Below are positions 1 to 8,571 of a stretch of DNA of 64,000 nucleotides, piece by piece; position 1 is the stretch's first letter, and every line of letters starts with the position of its first letter. The translations under genes and the position numbers were made by a program. This DNA is from UBA2589 sp965223235 (GTDB lineage: Bacteria > Gemmatimonadota > Gemmatimonadetes > Longimicrobiales > Gaopeijiaceae). Location of the stretch: contig CBDCVV010000022.1 in the NCBI GenBank assembly GCA_965223235.1, positions 124,001 through 188,000 on the forward strand, in the 5' to 3' direction. The notes under the pieces are model-generated. The model worked only from the letters and a program-made list of their open reading frames with translations, had not been told where the DNA came from and ran no database searches.

Positions 1-336
1 TATCTCCTCGCGCGGCGCCCCCAGGGGAAGAGACACGGAGGTCTGTGGGAGTTTCCGGGAGGCAAAGTCCAACCGGGCGAATCGACGGAGGTCGCCATCC
101 GACGGGAACTGAAGGAAGAGCTCGGGATGGAGGTCACCGAGGTGGGCGAGCTCCTCGCCTCGATCCACGACGAAGGATCAGACTTCGAGGTCCACTTTCA
201 CCCGGTCCGCGCCGAGGGAGATCCTCAACTCTTCGAGCACGACGAAGTCGGCTGGTTCGACTCCGACCAGCTCCCTGACCTCCCGCTCGCGCCTACGGAT
301 CGGGACTTTGCGACGAGGAGTCTGTCCGCACTCTGA
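1..336 (+). CDS. NUDIX hydrolase, MutT-like (5' truncated by window edge)
   Basis: The frame is open from base 1 and stops at 336, so the N-terminus lies outside the window. The translation holds GGLWEFPGGKVQPGES followed by REL-KEELGM, the NUDIX box (Gx5Ex7REUxEExGU) with all metal-binding glutamates present. The GLWEFPGGK lead-in is typical of MutT-type 8-oxo-dGTP diphosphatases, which sanitise the oxidised nucleotide pool. The C-terminal WFDSDQLPDLPLAPTDR segment also matches that subfamily. Substrate is inferred from similarity only. The last 44 bases overlap the 3' end of the convergent RNA methyltransferase gene. Confidence 0.85.
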   Translation, partial: YLLARRPQGKRHGGLWEFPGGKVQPGESTEVAIRRELKEELGMEVTEVGELLASIHDEGSDFEVHFHPVRAEGDPQLFEHDEVGWFDSDQLPDLPLAPTDRDFATRSLSAL

Positions 337-1849
337 GCAGGTCCGCCGCACGAGCGCGAGGGATCTCGCTCTTGAGCCCATCGCGTGTCACGGCACCTCG
401 CCCGCACGTGTGCCCCCGCCATCGAAGGGCGATCGGGCCCCGTGCGTCGATCGAGGTCGGTACGGGCTCCCCCACGAGCAGTCGATCGAGCTCGTCGTCC
501 GTGACGTCGACCCACCGCTCCGTCGCATTCGTTCCAGCCATGCGTAGGAGATCGTTGGTCGGGCGCGCCCGTCCGCGTGAATCGAAGTCGACCCCCCGTA
601 CCCCTGCCGAGATGAGTCGCCACGCCCCTTCCTCCCAGAGGTCGATCGGCCACTCCTCTACGGTGTGGGTCCACACCTTCCCTCCTCGGAGAAGGCTCCG
701 GTGCCGCGATAGCCACGCTTCCATTCCGAAGCGTTCCGCCATCCCCCGGACCACGTCCACCCACGCCCCGGGTTCGCCGTCGCCAGGTGCCGCGGCTGCT
801 ACGTGTGACGCCGAATCAGGCGCGCGATCTTGGTACGTCGGGGGCACGACGGACCACCCCGCGTCAGGACTACCACCTGAACTACCACCCGAGCCATCCT
901 CCAAGCGAACCAGCTTCGTAATGAAGAGTCCACCCGAATCGAAGTGATGAGGGTAAATGCGAGCCGCGCCTTCGAGCCTTGCGTCAAAGCTCGTACCCTC
1001 GAAGTCGAGGACCCCGCCGGCATGTGGGACCGGTAACCGCACGGGAACGAGATCCACGGGGAGCTCCTGGAGCGCCCTCGAGACCACGGCCTCGTTCTCT
1101 TCCGGAGCGAACGTGCAGGTAACGTAGAGGATGATGCCACCAGGCCGTGTGACCCGCACCGCCTTCTCGAGAAGCGCCCTTTGGGTGGTCGTGACGTAGC
1201 GCAAGAACGACTTCGATTGTCGAGGGGCTGCCCCTCCACTTCTCCTCAACGTCCCCTCGCCCGAGCACGGGGCATCCACCAGGACCCGGTCGAAGAGCGC
1301 ACTTTCGGGGAGCCTTCGGCCGTCACCCGCGCATACCACGACGTTCGTATGCCCCAGCCGATAGATATTTCCCAGCAGACCCCGAATGCGCGGCTCCGAG
1401 ACCTCGTTCGCGACGACACACCCGGTCCCTCCCAGGAGCTCTGCGATGTGCGTCGTTTTTCCGCCCGGCGCCGCGCACAAGTCGAGTACGCGGTCGCCTA
1501 CCTCGACGTCGAGGAGAGGAGCGACGACTCCGGTCGAAGCCTGCTGGACATAGATGTGCCCGGCCCAATGTTCGAAAGTGCGGGAGATAGGCCGCTCGGC
1601 GGCCAGAACCTCTCGAAAGCCGGGCATGCCGTCCAACCCGCCCGTTGTGAAGCCGGCTTCGGTCAGGCGTTCGGCTACCTCAGTCTCCGAGACCCGACCC
1701 GCACGCACGCGAAAGACAGTCGGCTCCGGGCGTGACGCGGCCGCCACGAAGCGATCCCACTCCGGTATGAAGGCTCGGTAGCGGGACAGGTCGACGGGTT
1801 GGTCGCGCTTGGATCTGCGCCGCCGCGAGCGACGGGACCGCTGCGTCAC
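293..1849 (-). CDS. RsmB/RsmF (NOL1/NOP2/Sun)-family RNA m5C methyltransferase
   Basis: Predicted S-adenosylmethionine-dependent cytosine-5 RNA methyltransferase of 518 aa acting in the cytoplasm on rRNA or tRNA. The SAM motif I is DLCAAPGGKT at residues 123-132. The DAPCSGEGT motif at 192-200 and the VTCTFAPEEN motif near 243-252 carry the two cysteines (C194 and C245) that release and attack the cytosine. The C-terminal ~200 residues resemble the RsmF/NOP2 RNA-binding extension, separated by a Gly/Ser/Asp-rich linker. The N-terminus is strongly basic (RRSRRRRSKR). It lies 25 bp downstream of the GroES-like gene on the same strand, so the two are probably cotranscribed. The exact RNA target cannot be told. 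Confidence 0.88.
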   Translation of the reverse strand: MTQRSRRSRRRRSKRDQPVDLSRYRAFIPEWDRFVAAASRPEPTVFRVRAGRVSETEVAERLTEAGFTTGGLDGMPGFREVLAAERPISRTFEHWAGHIYVQQASTGVVAPLLDVEVGDRVLDLCAAPGGKTTHIAELLGGTGCVVANEVSEPRIRGLLGNIYRLGHTNVVVCAGDGRRLPESALFDRVLVDAPCSGEGTLRRSGGAAPRQSKSFLRYVTTTQRALLEKAVRVTRPGGIILYVTCTFAPEENEAVVSRALQELPVDLVPVRLPVPHAGGVLDFEGTSFDARLEGAARIYPHHFDSGGLFITKLVRLEDGSGGSSGGSPDAGWSVVPPTYQDRAPDSASHVAAAAPGDGEPGAWVDVVRGMAERFGMEAWLSRHRSLLRGGKVWTHTVEEWPIDLWEEGAWRLISAGVRGVDFDSRGRARPTNDLLRMAGTNATERWVDVTDDELDRLLVGEPVPTSIDARGPIALRWRGHTCGRGAVTRDGLKSEIPRARAADLLRVRTDSSSQSPDP

Positions 1850-1874
1850 CTCGAGCTCCGTCGTCTCTGTGGAG

Positions 1875-2267
1875 CTAAAAAGTGGGGAGGCTGTCGTCGT
1901 CCTCGGCGTCCCGCACGAGCGTGAGGATCGCAGCCTGAGGGACGACTAGGTATTGCTCTCCCTCGAAGGAAATCTCGACAGCCGCCCGTCGGAAGAAGAT
2001 GGCGTAGTCACCGATCCTGGCCTGTAGCGGCACATACCGAGGCTCTCCCACGCCCCCGCCGATCTTCCAAGGCTCGTCATCGAGTTCGGTCGGTGCCGAG
2101 ACCGCGTTCCCCGGCCCAGTCGCGACGACTTGTCCACCCTGCACAGCCTGATTGTCCACCGCGGTCGCAGGCAGGTACAGCCCGACCTTCGTCCGATCCT
2201 CACCCTCCTCGGGTTGGATCAAGACGCGGTCACCGACGACGATCAATCGCTTCTTCGAATCCGACAT
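1875..2267 (-). CDS. GroES-like co-chaperonin family protein (no GroEL beside it)
   Basis: A 130-aa protein that opens with VVGDRVLIQPEEGEDRTKVGLYLP, matching the first strands of the Cpn10/GroES fold, and closes with a GEQYLVVPQAAILTLV strand. GroES proteins cap the GroEL chaperonin and are usually ~95-100 aa. Here about 30 extra residues sit in the middle (PTELDDEPWKIGGGVGEPRYVP), and no groEL is seen nearby. It may be a specialised co-chaperonin paralogue, or a Cpn10-fold protein with another role. It is upstream of the RNA methyltransferase gene in a likely two-gene unit. Confidence 0.75.
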   Translation of the reverse strand: MSDSKKRLIVVGDRVLIQPEEGEDRTKVGLYLPATAVDNQAVQGGQVVATGPGNAVSAPTELDDEPWKIGGGVGEPRYVPLQARIGDYAIFFRRAAVEISFEGEQYLVVPQAAILTLVRDAEDDDSLPTF

Positions 2268-2303
2268 GCATACGCTCGTGAAAACGGGAAGCGGAAGCTC
2301 GCT

Positions 2304-3602
2304 TCAGATCAGGATTCCCGCCACTGCGGCGGTGAGAAGCGACGCGATAAGGCCCGCCATGAGGGACTTCATTCCGAGTCGGGCCAAGTCGTGTCGCCGC
2401 GCAGGTGCGATCGCACCGAGACCTGCGATGGTCATCGCCACAGACCCGAAATTCGCAAAGGTGGTGAGCGCATACACACCAATGGCGAGCGAGCGGGGGT
2501 CGAGCTCTGCTCCGGAAGCGAGTGCATCGGAGAGCTGAGCAAAGGCTACGAACTCGTTGAGCACGAGGTCGACACCAATCGCCTGGCCGATCAGACCCGC
2601 GTCGGACCACGGTATTCCGAGGAGCCAAGCCACGGGTGCGAGCACGACCCCCAGCATCCCTTCCAATGTGAGACCGTCGAGTCCCACCAGCGATCCCACC
2701 CAACCGATTCCACCGTTCAGGAGCGCGACGAGTGCGAGAAAGGCGATGAGCATCGCCCCGACCAGGAGCGCCAGACGCAACCCTTCGCTCGCTCCTCGAG
2801 CAGCCGCGTCGATCAGATTCACGTCGCCACGCTCCACTTCGTCGATGAGTGCACCGGCTGTGACCGGGTCATCGACCTCGGGGACGAGGATCTTCGAAAC
2901 GAGGAGTGCCGCGGGAGCCGACATCACGGAAGCCGCGATGAGGTGTCCCGCTGCACCCGGGTGAAAGGGCGACAGCATCCCCGCGTAGGCGGTCAGAACT
3001 GTTCCGGAGATCGTCGCGAGTCCAGCCGTCATCACGGCCATCAGCTCGGACTCGGTCATCCGTTCCACATACGGCTTCACCACCAGCGGAGACTCCATCA
3101 TCCCAACGAAGATGTTCGAAGCCGTACATAGGGTCTCGGCGCCTGAAGTCCCCATGGTCCGTTGCATCACCCATGCGGCTCCTCGCACGACGCGCTGCAT
3201 CACGCCTAGGTAGTAGAGCACGGTAACGAGCGACGAGATGAAAATGATGTTCGGAAGGATTCGGAATGCGAAGAATGCCCCCGTCCGAGCGACCCCGTCC
3301 CCCGGTTGAAAAGCACCGTCCTGGACCGTCCCCACAGGGACCTCGTTCCCTACTAGTTCCCCGAAGAGAAATCGTCCACCGTCCGTGCCATACCCGAGGA
3401 GGGCGTGCACGACGTGGTTCAGCTTGTCGAAGGCGGCAACCCCTGCCGACGTACGGAGCACGAGAATCGCGAACGCGAGTTGGAGTCCGAGGCCCCACGC
3501 GACGACCCGCCACGAGATCTTGCCACGGTCCTTCGACAGCGCAAAAGAGAGTCCGATCAGAAGTGCCACACCGGCGGCAGCACGTAGTCGGTCGTCGATC
3601 AT
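2304..3602 (-). CDS. Concentrative (CNT/NupC-type) nucleoside transporter
   Basis: An inner-membrane symporter of 432 aa that would import nucleosides with Na+ or H+. Many hydrophobic segments are visible. The family-typical stretches NIFVGMMESPLVVKPY and MTAGLATISGTVLTAYAGML hold the central QTE/SPL-like substrate region, and the C-terminal part has ALTTFANFGSVAMTIAGLGA. ATG at 3602 is preferred over an upstream GTG at 3665 because AGGAT sits 7 nt before it and the upstream residues are not hydrophobic. It is divergent from the gamma-glutamyltranspeptidase-like gene, with about 146 bp between the starts. Its upstream neighbour on the same strand is unrelated. Confidence 0.88.
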   Translation of the reverse strand: MIDDRLRAAAGVALLIGLSFALSKDRGKISWRVVAWGLGLQLAFAILVLRTSAGVAAFDKLNHVVHALLGYGTDGGRFLFGELVGNEVPVGTVQDGAFQPGDGVARTGAFFAFRILPNIIFISSLVTVLYYLGVMQRVVRGAAWVMQRTMGTSGAETLCTASNIFVGMMESPLVVKPYVERMTESELMAVMTAGLATISGTVLTAYAGMLSPFHPGAAGHLIAASVMSAPAALLVSKILVPEVDDPVTAGALIDEVERGDVNLIDAAARGASEGLRLALLVGAMLIAFLALVALLNGGIGWVGSLVGLDGLTLEGMLGVVLAPVAWLLGIPWSDAGLIGQAIGVDLVLNEFVAFAQLSDALASGAELDPRSLAIGVYALTTFANFGSVAMTIAGLGAIAPARRHDLARLGMKSLMAGLIASLLTAAVAGILI

Positions 3603-3748
3603 CGAGATCCTGTGACGCGGTATAGTGTCGGTCGGAGGGGGTCGTCGGACGGGAATGGAACACACGTCGCGCCTCGACGCACCCGTGCCGCCCCAGCCGA
3701 TCGTCGTTACTCTGGCCGGGTCTCTTCACGACAACCGAGTCATCGATC

Positions 3749-5422
3749 ATGGTACGGCCTTCTCCCACCCACACGGTTACACGCTCCCTCGGGCTCATCG
3801 TCCTTGCGGCCCTCTTCGTGCTTACCCCGCACGTCGACGCTCAAAGCGTCCGGCAGAGCGGGCAGTCTCAACGAGGGATGGTTAGTGCAGCCCATCCTCT
3901 CGCGACCGATGCTGGCGTCCGCATACTCGAGATGGGCGGCAACGCGGCAGACGCGGCGGTGGCCGCAGGCTTCGCGATCGCGATCGTCGAACCCACGATG
4001 AATTCGATCGGCGGCCGGAATCAGATTCTTGTTCGCACGCCCGACGACGAGTACCACGGCATCGACGGCACCACGCAGGCTCCGTGGGACTACGACTACG
4101 AGACCGCTCCGCAGGCGAGCTTCGGATACGCGGTCATCGGGATTCCCGGAGCGGTTGCCGGCCTGCTGGACCTGCACGCCGAGCACGGATCGCTCCCGCT
4201 CGAGGCGGTGATGGCGCCCGCGATTCAGTACGCGGAAGAGGGCTTCCGCGTACTCCCAGGAGACGCCGCGCGTCTGGCCGCTGGAGCGGAGCAGGCACTC
4301 CAATTCAGAGGCTCCGCCGCCGCCTACTACAAGGCGGACGGCGCGTCGTACAGGGCGGGTGAGATCCTCCGCCAACCGGACTACGCCCGTACCCTGCGCA
4401 AGATCCAGATGGGAGGAAAGGACGTCTTCTACCGGGGCGAGATCGCACAGGCCATGGCCGAAGACTTCGCGGCGAACGGCTCCGTCGTCGAACTCGAAGA
4501 CCTCGAACAGTACGAAGCCGAGCCGAGTCGCATCGTGCGCGGAAGCTACAGAGGGTACGACCTCATCGGGACGGATGTACCCGCTGCGGGCGTCCTGTCG
4601 ATCCAGGCGCTCCACATTATGGAGAACTTCGAACCCGGCTCAATGAGCGAGGCCGAGTGGTTCGCCGTAACCGGGCAGGCTTTGCGCGCCGCGCAACGCG
4701 AGTTGGCGATTCTCGGCTCCGACTCTGCAGCCGTACGTGCGACCTCGAAGGAGTACGCCCGAACACTCGCGAGCCAGATCGGGATCCCGGGTCGTGCGGC
4801 CGCGGAGCCCCTTCCCATGCCGGTCGCAATCGAGGAACGGGGCGACCTGTACGGCGGCCATACGACGCACCTGTCGACCGCCGACGAGAACGGGATGTTC
4901 GTGTCCCTGACGCAGACCTTGGGGCCAAACATGGGCTCGAAGGTGGTCACACCCGGGCTAGGGTTCCTCTATGCGTCCACTCTCGGAGGATACCTTGGGA
5001 CGATGACCCAGCCGGGCATGCGCGCCCGGTCCAACATCAACCCCTTCATGGTCGCGAAGGATGGCGAAGTCGTCCTCGTCCTGGGCGCCGCTGGAGGTGG
5101 CATGATTCCCCCGGCGGTCGTGCACGCGATCACGCGGGTCATCGACTTCGGCTTGCCTCTTCCTTCAGCGCTCGCCGAGCCGCGGGTAGCCGGTAGCTTC
5201 GGCGGCGGCTTCAGCGCAGAGACGAGTCCGGGGATCGGGTGGAACGACGAAGAGCTCGACGCAATGCGAGCGCTCGGGATCGACATCTCCCCTCAACCAC
5301 GTTCTGGGGCTTTCGGTCGGGTACATGGGATCCAGTTCGATCCGCAGACACGGACATGGATCGGTGCAGCGGACCCCGACTGGGAGGGCACGGCCCGAGG
5401 ACCGGCGGCGGCCCGGCGATAA
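3749..5422 (+). CDS. Gamma-glutamyltranspeptidase-family Ntn hydrolase, atypical substrate pocket
   Basis: A 557-aa protein with a cleavable signal peptide (hydrophobic 13-27, cut near HVDAQ). It has the Ntn-hydrolase fold of gamma-glutamyltranspeptidases: GGNAADAAVAAG at 63-74, and the self-processing Thr in GGHTTHLS (nucleophile T372). Canonical members transfer or hydrolyse the gamma-glutamyl group of glutathione in the periplasm. Key glutamate-binding residues of E. coli GGT look replaced: R114 of DYREMAP by Thr in DGTTQAP, the NNxxDD aspartate by Gly in ASTLGGYL, and the second Ser of PMSSMSP by Asn. The GGGG loop is also changed (SIGGRNQ). Autoprocessing is therefore likely conserved, but the substrate is probably not gamma-glutamyl. 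Confidence 0.85.
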   Translation: MVRPSPTHTVTRSLGLIVLAALFVLTPHVDAQSVRQSGQSQRGMVSAAHPLATDAGVRILEMGGNAADAAVAAGFAIAIVEPTMNSIGGRNQILVRTPDDEYHGIDGTTQAPWDYDYETAPQASFGYAVIGIPGAVAGLLDLHAEHGSLPLEAVMAPAIQYAEEGFRVLPGDAARLAAGAEQALQFRGSAAAYYKADGASYRAGEILRQPDYARTLRKIQMGGKDVFYRGEIAQAMAEDFAANGSVVELEDLEQYEAEPSRIVRGSYRGYDLIGTDVPAAGVLSIQALHIMENFEPGSMSEAEWFAVTGQALRAAQRELAILGSDSAAVRATSKEYARTLASQIGIPGRAAAEPLPMPVAIEERGDLYGGHTTHLSTADENGMFVSLTQTLGPNMGSKVVTPGLGFLYASTLGGYLGTMTQPGMRARSNINPFMVAKDGEVVLVLGAAGGGMIPPAVVHAITRVIDFGLPLPSALAEPRVAGSFGGGFSAETSPGIGWNDEELDAMRALGIDISPQPRSGAFGRVHGIQFDPQTRTWIGAADPDWEGTARGPAAARR

Positions 5423-5455
5423 CCGCGGGGGCCACAGCCGAAGAAGCCGAGCGAG

Positions 5456-5489
5456 GGCAACCGGGCCTGGATAACCAGGCCCGGTTGCC
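5456..5489. terminator. Perfect 15-bp hairpin between convergent genes (bidirectional terminator)
   Basis: The left arm 5456-5470 (ggcaaccgggcctgg) pairs without mismatch to 5475-5489 around an ATAA loop. It sits between the stop at 5422 (+) and the stop at 5493 (-). The minus-strand exit is pyrimidine-rich (CTCGCTCGGCTTCTTCGG), but neither side has a true T-tract. Confidence 0.65.
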
Positions 5490-5492
5490 ACT

Positions 5493-8108
5493 CTACTCGG
5501 AGCGCAGCGCCTCCACCGGATCGACGCGAGCCGCCCGTCGGGCGGGTACCCACGTCGCGACTGCGGAGACCAACGCCAGCACCCCCGCGGTTCCGAAGAA
5601 CGTCAATGGGTCGGTCGACGTGACCCCGTACAAGAGAGACTGAAGCGTCCGACTCAGGAGCCAAGCCCCGATCAGTCCTAGTCCCAGCCCCATTCCCGTC
5701 AGTGTCAGCCCCTGTCGGACGAAGCTTCGCAACACGGTGCCTGCCGGGGCCCCCAACGCCATACGGACCCCGATCTCCTGGGTGCGGCGGCTCACCACGT
5801 AGGCGATGACCCCATACATGCCGACGGTACCGAGCAAGAGAGCGACCCCGGCGGCTATGCCGAGCAAGATCACCGTGAACGACGTCGACGACATCGAATC
5901 GGTCACGATCGACTCTACGGTGATGGGCGAGATCATCGGGATCTTCGGATCCACCGACCGTAGCGCAGCTCGAGCCGTTTCGACCGCGGCGAGGGGATCC
6001 CCGTTCGCGTGCACCACTACGGCTAGATCCGACGCCGCACCGGTCTGCTCGCTCGTACCGATGACCACGGGCAGATAGATCATCGGCAAGGGTTCGTCCT
6101 CGACCGAGTCGAAGCGTACATCCGCTGCGACTCCGACGACCTCCCACACCGCCTCTCCCCCCTGCGATTGAATCATCCGTCCCACCGCGTCCGACCCGGG
6201 CCAAAATGCGCTCGCGAGTGCCTCGGAGACCACGACGCTCCGCCGCTCGTCTGCCTGGTCTGACCATTCGAGACCACGACCGGCCACCAGGGGAATCTCC
6301 ATCGCCGTGAAGTACGTGGGTGTCACGGAGCGCTGTTCGACCAGAGGCCCGAGTTCGCCCTCCGGGAGCGGCGCATCCGTCGGCTCCATCGGGCTCGCAC
6401 TCTTGGAGCCCGTGAGGGGCAAGCCATTCACAAGGCCGGCCGACACGATCCCCGGAGACCCTTCAAGCCTTTCGACGAGCGCTCGCTGGAAGCCCAACAC
6501 CGAGCGAGCGTCGTCGTACTCGGCGGTTGGAATACTGATCGAGAACGCGAGTCGCCCCTCGGTCTCGAAACCCGGATCGACGCTGCGCAGCGCGATGAAG
6601 CTCCGGAGCATGAGTCCGGAACCGACGAGCAACACGAGCGACAGCGCCACTTGGCCGACCACCAGGCCGCTCCGAAGCCGAAGACGTTCCCGACCGCCGG
6701 TGGAGGATCGCCCCCCGTCGCGGAGCGAGCCCGACAGATTTCGGTTCCCGAGGCCGACCGCTGGCATCATGCCGAAGAGGACGCCAGCCAGAAGAGAGAT
6801 CACTCCAGTGAAAGCGACCACACTGCCATCGATCCCGATTTCCAGCGCCTGCGGAAGTTGAGCCGGCGCCAAGGCCAGCAGACCCTTGATCCCGAACGAA
6901 GCAATCACGAGCGCTACCAAGCCGGAGAGTCCCGCCAAAGTGATGGACTCGGTGAGATGCTGTCTCACGACGTCCAACCGAGATGCACCCAACGCCCGGC
7001 GGAGAGCCAACTCACGGACCCTCCCCTCCGCCCGTACAAGGAAGAGATTCGCCACGTTCGCACACGCGACGAGGAGCACGATGCCGACCGTCCCGAGCAA
7101 CACCCAGAGTACCGGTCGAAGGTCCTCAACCAGGATCTCCTTCAACGGCTTCACATCGGCATCCAGTCCTGCCTGCTCTAGAATGCCGGTGGGTAGAGAC
7201 TCGGTGTGAGTCTCAGCAAAGCGTAGGAGAAGCTCGCGCATCTCACGATCTGCACTCTCCACCGTGGCTCCGGGGGCCAGCCGCCCGATCCCGATGTAGG
7301 AGAGCGAGCCTTCGTCGTCGGCCTCACGGATGGTCAACGGGAGCCAGGCATCCTCGTCGAGGACCGCAAATCCCGATGGCATCACACCGATCACCCGCAT
7401 GCGAACACCGTCCATCTCGACGAGTCGGCCCAACACACTCGGATCACTCCCAAACGCGCGATCCCACAGCCCGTGACTGAGTACCACGGTCGGCTCCGCC
7501 CCCTCCCGATCCTCTCCCTCGACCCATCCTCGTCCGAGGGACGGCTGGATCCCTAGGACATCGAAGTATCCGACGGTCGCGTAGGATACCGTGAGCTGTC
7601 TCGGTTCGTCGTCCGTCACGAGCGTCGCGTTTCCGTTCGATGTGACGGTGAACGCGGACAGTTCGCGGGCATGCTCTAGGTAGTGCAGATACATCGCCGA
7701 CGAATGTGGGATGACCGGCACGTTCACCCCGAGGCCAGGCGCCTCGTGGTTGTAGCTGACGAGCTCATGTCCGTCCGGATAGGGCAATGGGTTGACGAGG
7801 ACACCGTCGACCACACTGTAGATCGCCGTGTTCGCCGCGATCCCCACCGTCAGCGTGACTCCCGCCATCAGCGTGAAAGCCGGCCGCCTAGCGAACCCCC
7901 GCACAGCCGTGGTGACATCCCTCCACAAACCTCCCATCGTCCAACCCTCCGTCCTGAGATACCACGCGTCGGCAAGCGCCCCATGCGCGTGCCCGAAATG
8001 ACCGCCACTCGCAGCGAGCTCGCCGCGCCATTGCTCCGTCCACTCCTCCCTCTCGTCGCTCGGGACGAGGAGGGATACGAGTCGAATCCACCGCCTCCCC
8101 ACCCGCAT
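5493..8108 (-). CDS. ABC transporter permease, duplicated MacB/FtsX type (ADOP family)
   Basis: An 871-aa membrane protein with two copies of the MacB periplasmic core plus FtsX domain, the architecture named acidobacterial duplicated orphan permease (ADOP). After a short cytoplasmic lead, the first TM segment is near residues 75-95 (FTLMAGVTLTVGIAANTAIYSVVDG). The first FtsX block (LWVLLGTVGIVLLVACANVANLFL, then RELALRRALGASR) is mid-protein and the second (YGVIAYVVSRRTQEIGVRMALGAP) is near the C-terminus. ATG at 8108 overlaps the padR stop as TGATG, which indicates translational coupling. Such permeases export peptides, antibiotics or lipids, or signal mechanically. No ATPase gene adjoins it, as is usual for orphan members. 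Confidence 0.9.
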   Translation of the reverse strand: MRVGRRWIRLVSLLVPSDEREEWTEQWRGELAASGGHFGHAHGALADAWYLRTEGWTMGGLWRDVTTAVRGFARRPAFTLMAGVTLTVGIAANTAIYSVVDGVLVNPLPYPDGHELVSYNHEAPGLGVNVPVIPHSSAMYLHYLEHARELSAFTVTSNGNATLVTDDEPRQLTVSYATVGYFDVLGIQPSLGRGWVEGEDREGAEPTVVLSHGLWDRAFGSDPSVLGRLVEMDGVRMRVIGVMPSGFAVLDEDAWLPLTIREADDEGSLSYIGIGRLAPGATVESADREMRELLLRFAETHTESLPTGILEQAGLDADVKPLKEILVEDLRPVLWVLLGTVGIVLLVACANVANLFLVRAEGRVRELALRRALGASRLDVVRQHLTESITLAGLSGLVALVIASFGIKGLLALAPAQLPQALEIGIDGSVVAFTGVISLLAGVLFGMMPAVGLGNRNLSGSLRDGGRSSTGGRERLRLRSGLVVGQVALSLVLLVGSGLMLRSFIALRSVDPGFETEGRLAFSISIPTAEYDDARSVLGFQRALVERLEGSPGIVSAGLVNGLPLTGSKSASPMEPTDAPLPEGELGPLVEQRSVTPTYFTAMEIPLVAGRGLEWSDQADERRSVVVSEALASAFWPGSDAVGRMIQSQGGEAVWEVVGVAADVRFDSVEDEPLPMIYLPVVIGTSEQTGAASDLAVVVHANGDPLAAVETARAALRSVDPKIPMISPITVESIVTDSMSSTSFTVILLGIAAGVALLLGTVGMYGVIAYVVSRRTQEIGVRMALGAPAGTVLRSFVRQGLTLTGMGLGLGLIGAWLLSRTLQSLLYGVTSTDPLTFFGTAGVLALVSAVATWVPARRAARVDPVEALRSE

Positions 8109-8431
8109 CACGCTTCTCCAGTCGACGCTGGAGGTAGCCGTTCGAGCAGTCGCTGCATCTCCGCGAGCTTCTGCTCCGCCTCTACCAAGCCCACGGCACC
8201 GTCCGGGGTCAGTGCGTACGTCCGCCGTCGCGGGCGCCCCGCGGCTCTCGCCTCTTGATCCGTTTCCCAATTCGACTCCAAGAGGCCAGCCTTCTCGAGG
8301 CGTCTCAGAGTCGGGTATACGGTTCCGCTGGGCAGGCCGCACGCCTCCATGATTTCGAAGCCGTAGCGAAGATCCCCAGCGACCGCTCTCAGCACCAAAG
8401 CTGTCACCTGCGTCATCCGAACAGAGCCCAC
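8108..8431 (-). CDS. PadR-family transcriptional regulator
   Basis: A 107-aa winged-helix DNA-binding protein. The RYGFEIMEACGLPSGTVYP segment and the following TLRRLEKAGLLESNWE form the recognition helix and wing, and the short C-terminal helix (AEQKLAEMQRLLERL) would dimerise. Members coupled to ADOP permeases usually repress their own operon in response to a small-molecule stress. GTG at 8431 gives the full frame; ATG at 8416 is an alternative start that keeps the whole helix-turn-helix. The stop overlaps the permease start by one base. Confidence 0.9.
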   Translation of the reverse strand: MGSVRMTQVTALVLRAVAGDLRYGFEIMEACGLPSGTVYPTLRRLEKAGLLESNWETDQEARAAGRPRRRTYALTPDGAVGLVEAEQKLAEMQRLLERLPPASTGEA

Positions 8432-8442
8432 ACGCGCCTCAC

Positions 8443-8460
8443 TTTATAGTTTTCTACATA
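8443..8460 (-). promoter_or_regulatory. Putative PadR operator/promoter of padR-permease operon
   Basis: On the minus strand TATGTAGAAAACTATAAA reads as an imperfect palindrome (TAG-AAAA-CTA core) about 12 bp upstream of the padR start. It contains a TATAAA hexamer that could serve as the -10 box. An AT-rich palindrome inside an otherwise GC-rich region is what a PadR autoregulatory site should look like. The assignment is inference. Confidence 0.4.
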
Positions 8461-8512
8461 GCCCTACGAGGGCCTGAGTCCGGGGTTTCGAAAACGGTCG
8501 GCCGAAGAACAA

Positions 8513-8549
8513 GAGAGGCCCGGAGCGCAATGCGCTCCGGGCCCCTCTC
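8513..8549 (-). terminator. Rho-independent terminator of the Phe-Asp repeat gene
   Basis: A stem of gagagg/cccggagcgc pairs with gcgctccggg/cccctctc around an AAT loop, with one small bulge. On the minus strand it is followed by TTGTTCTTC. It lies 23 bp past the stop at 8572 and would insulate the downstream padR promoter. Confidence 0.7.
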
Positions 8550-8571
8550 TGTCCGGACTTAGTGCGTCGGG

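Noticed and set aside
2130..3131. 333-codon open frame on the plus strand
   Set aside because: It runs antisense to the nucleoside transporter, and its Arg/His/Glu-rich translation has no hydrophobic core or motif.
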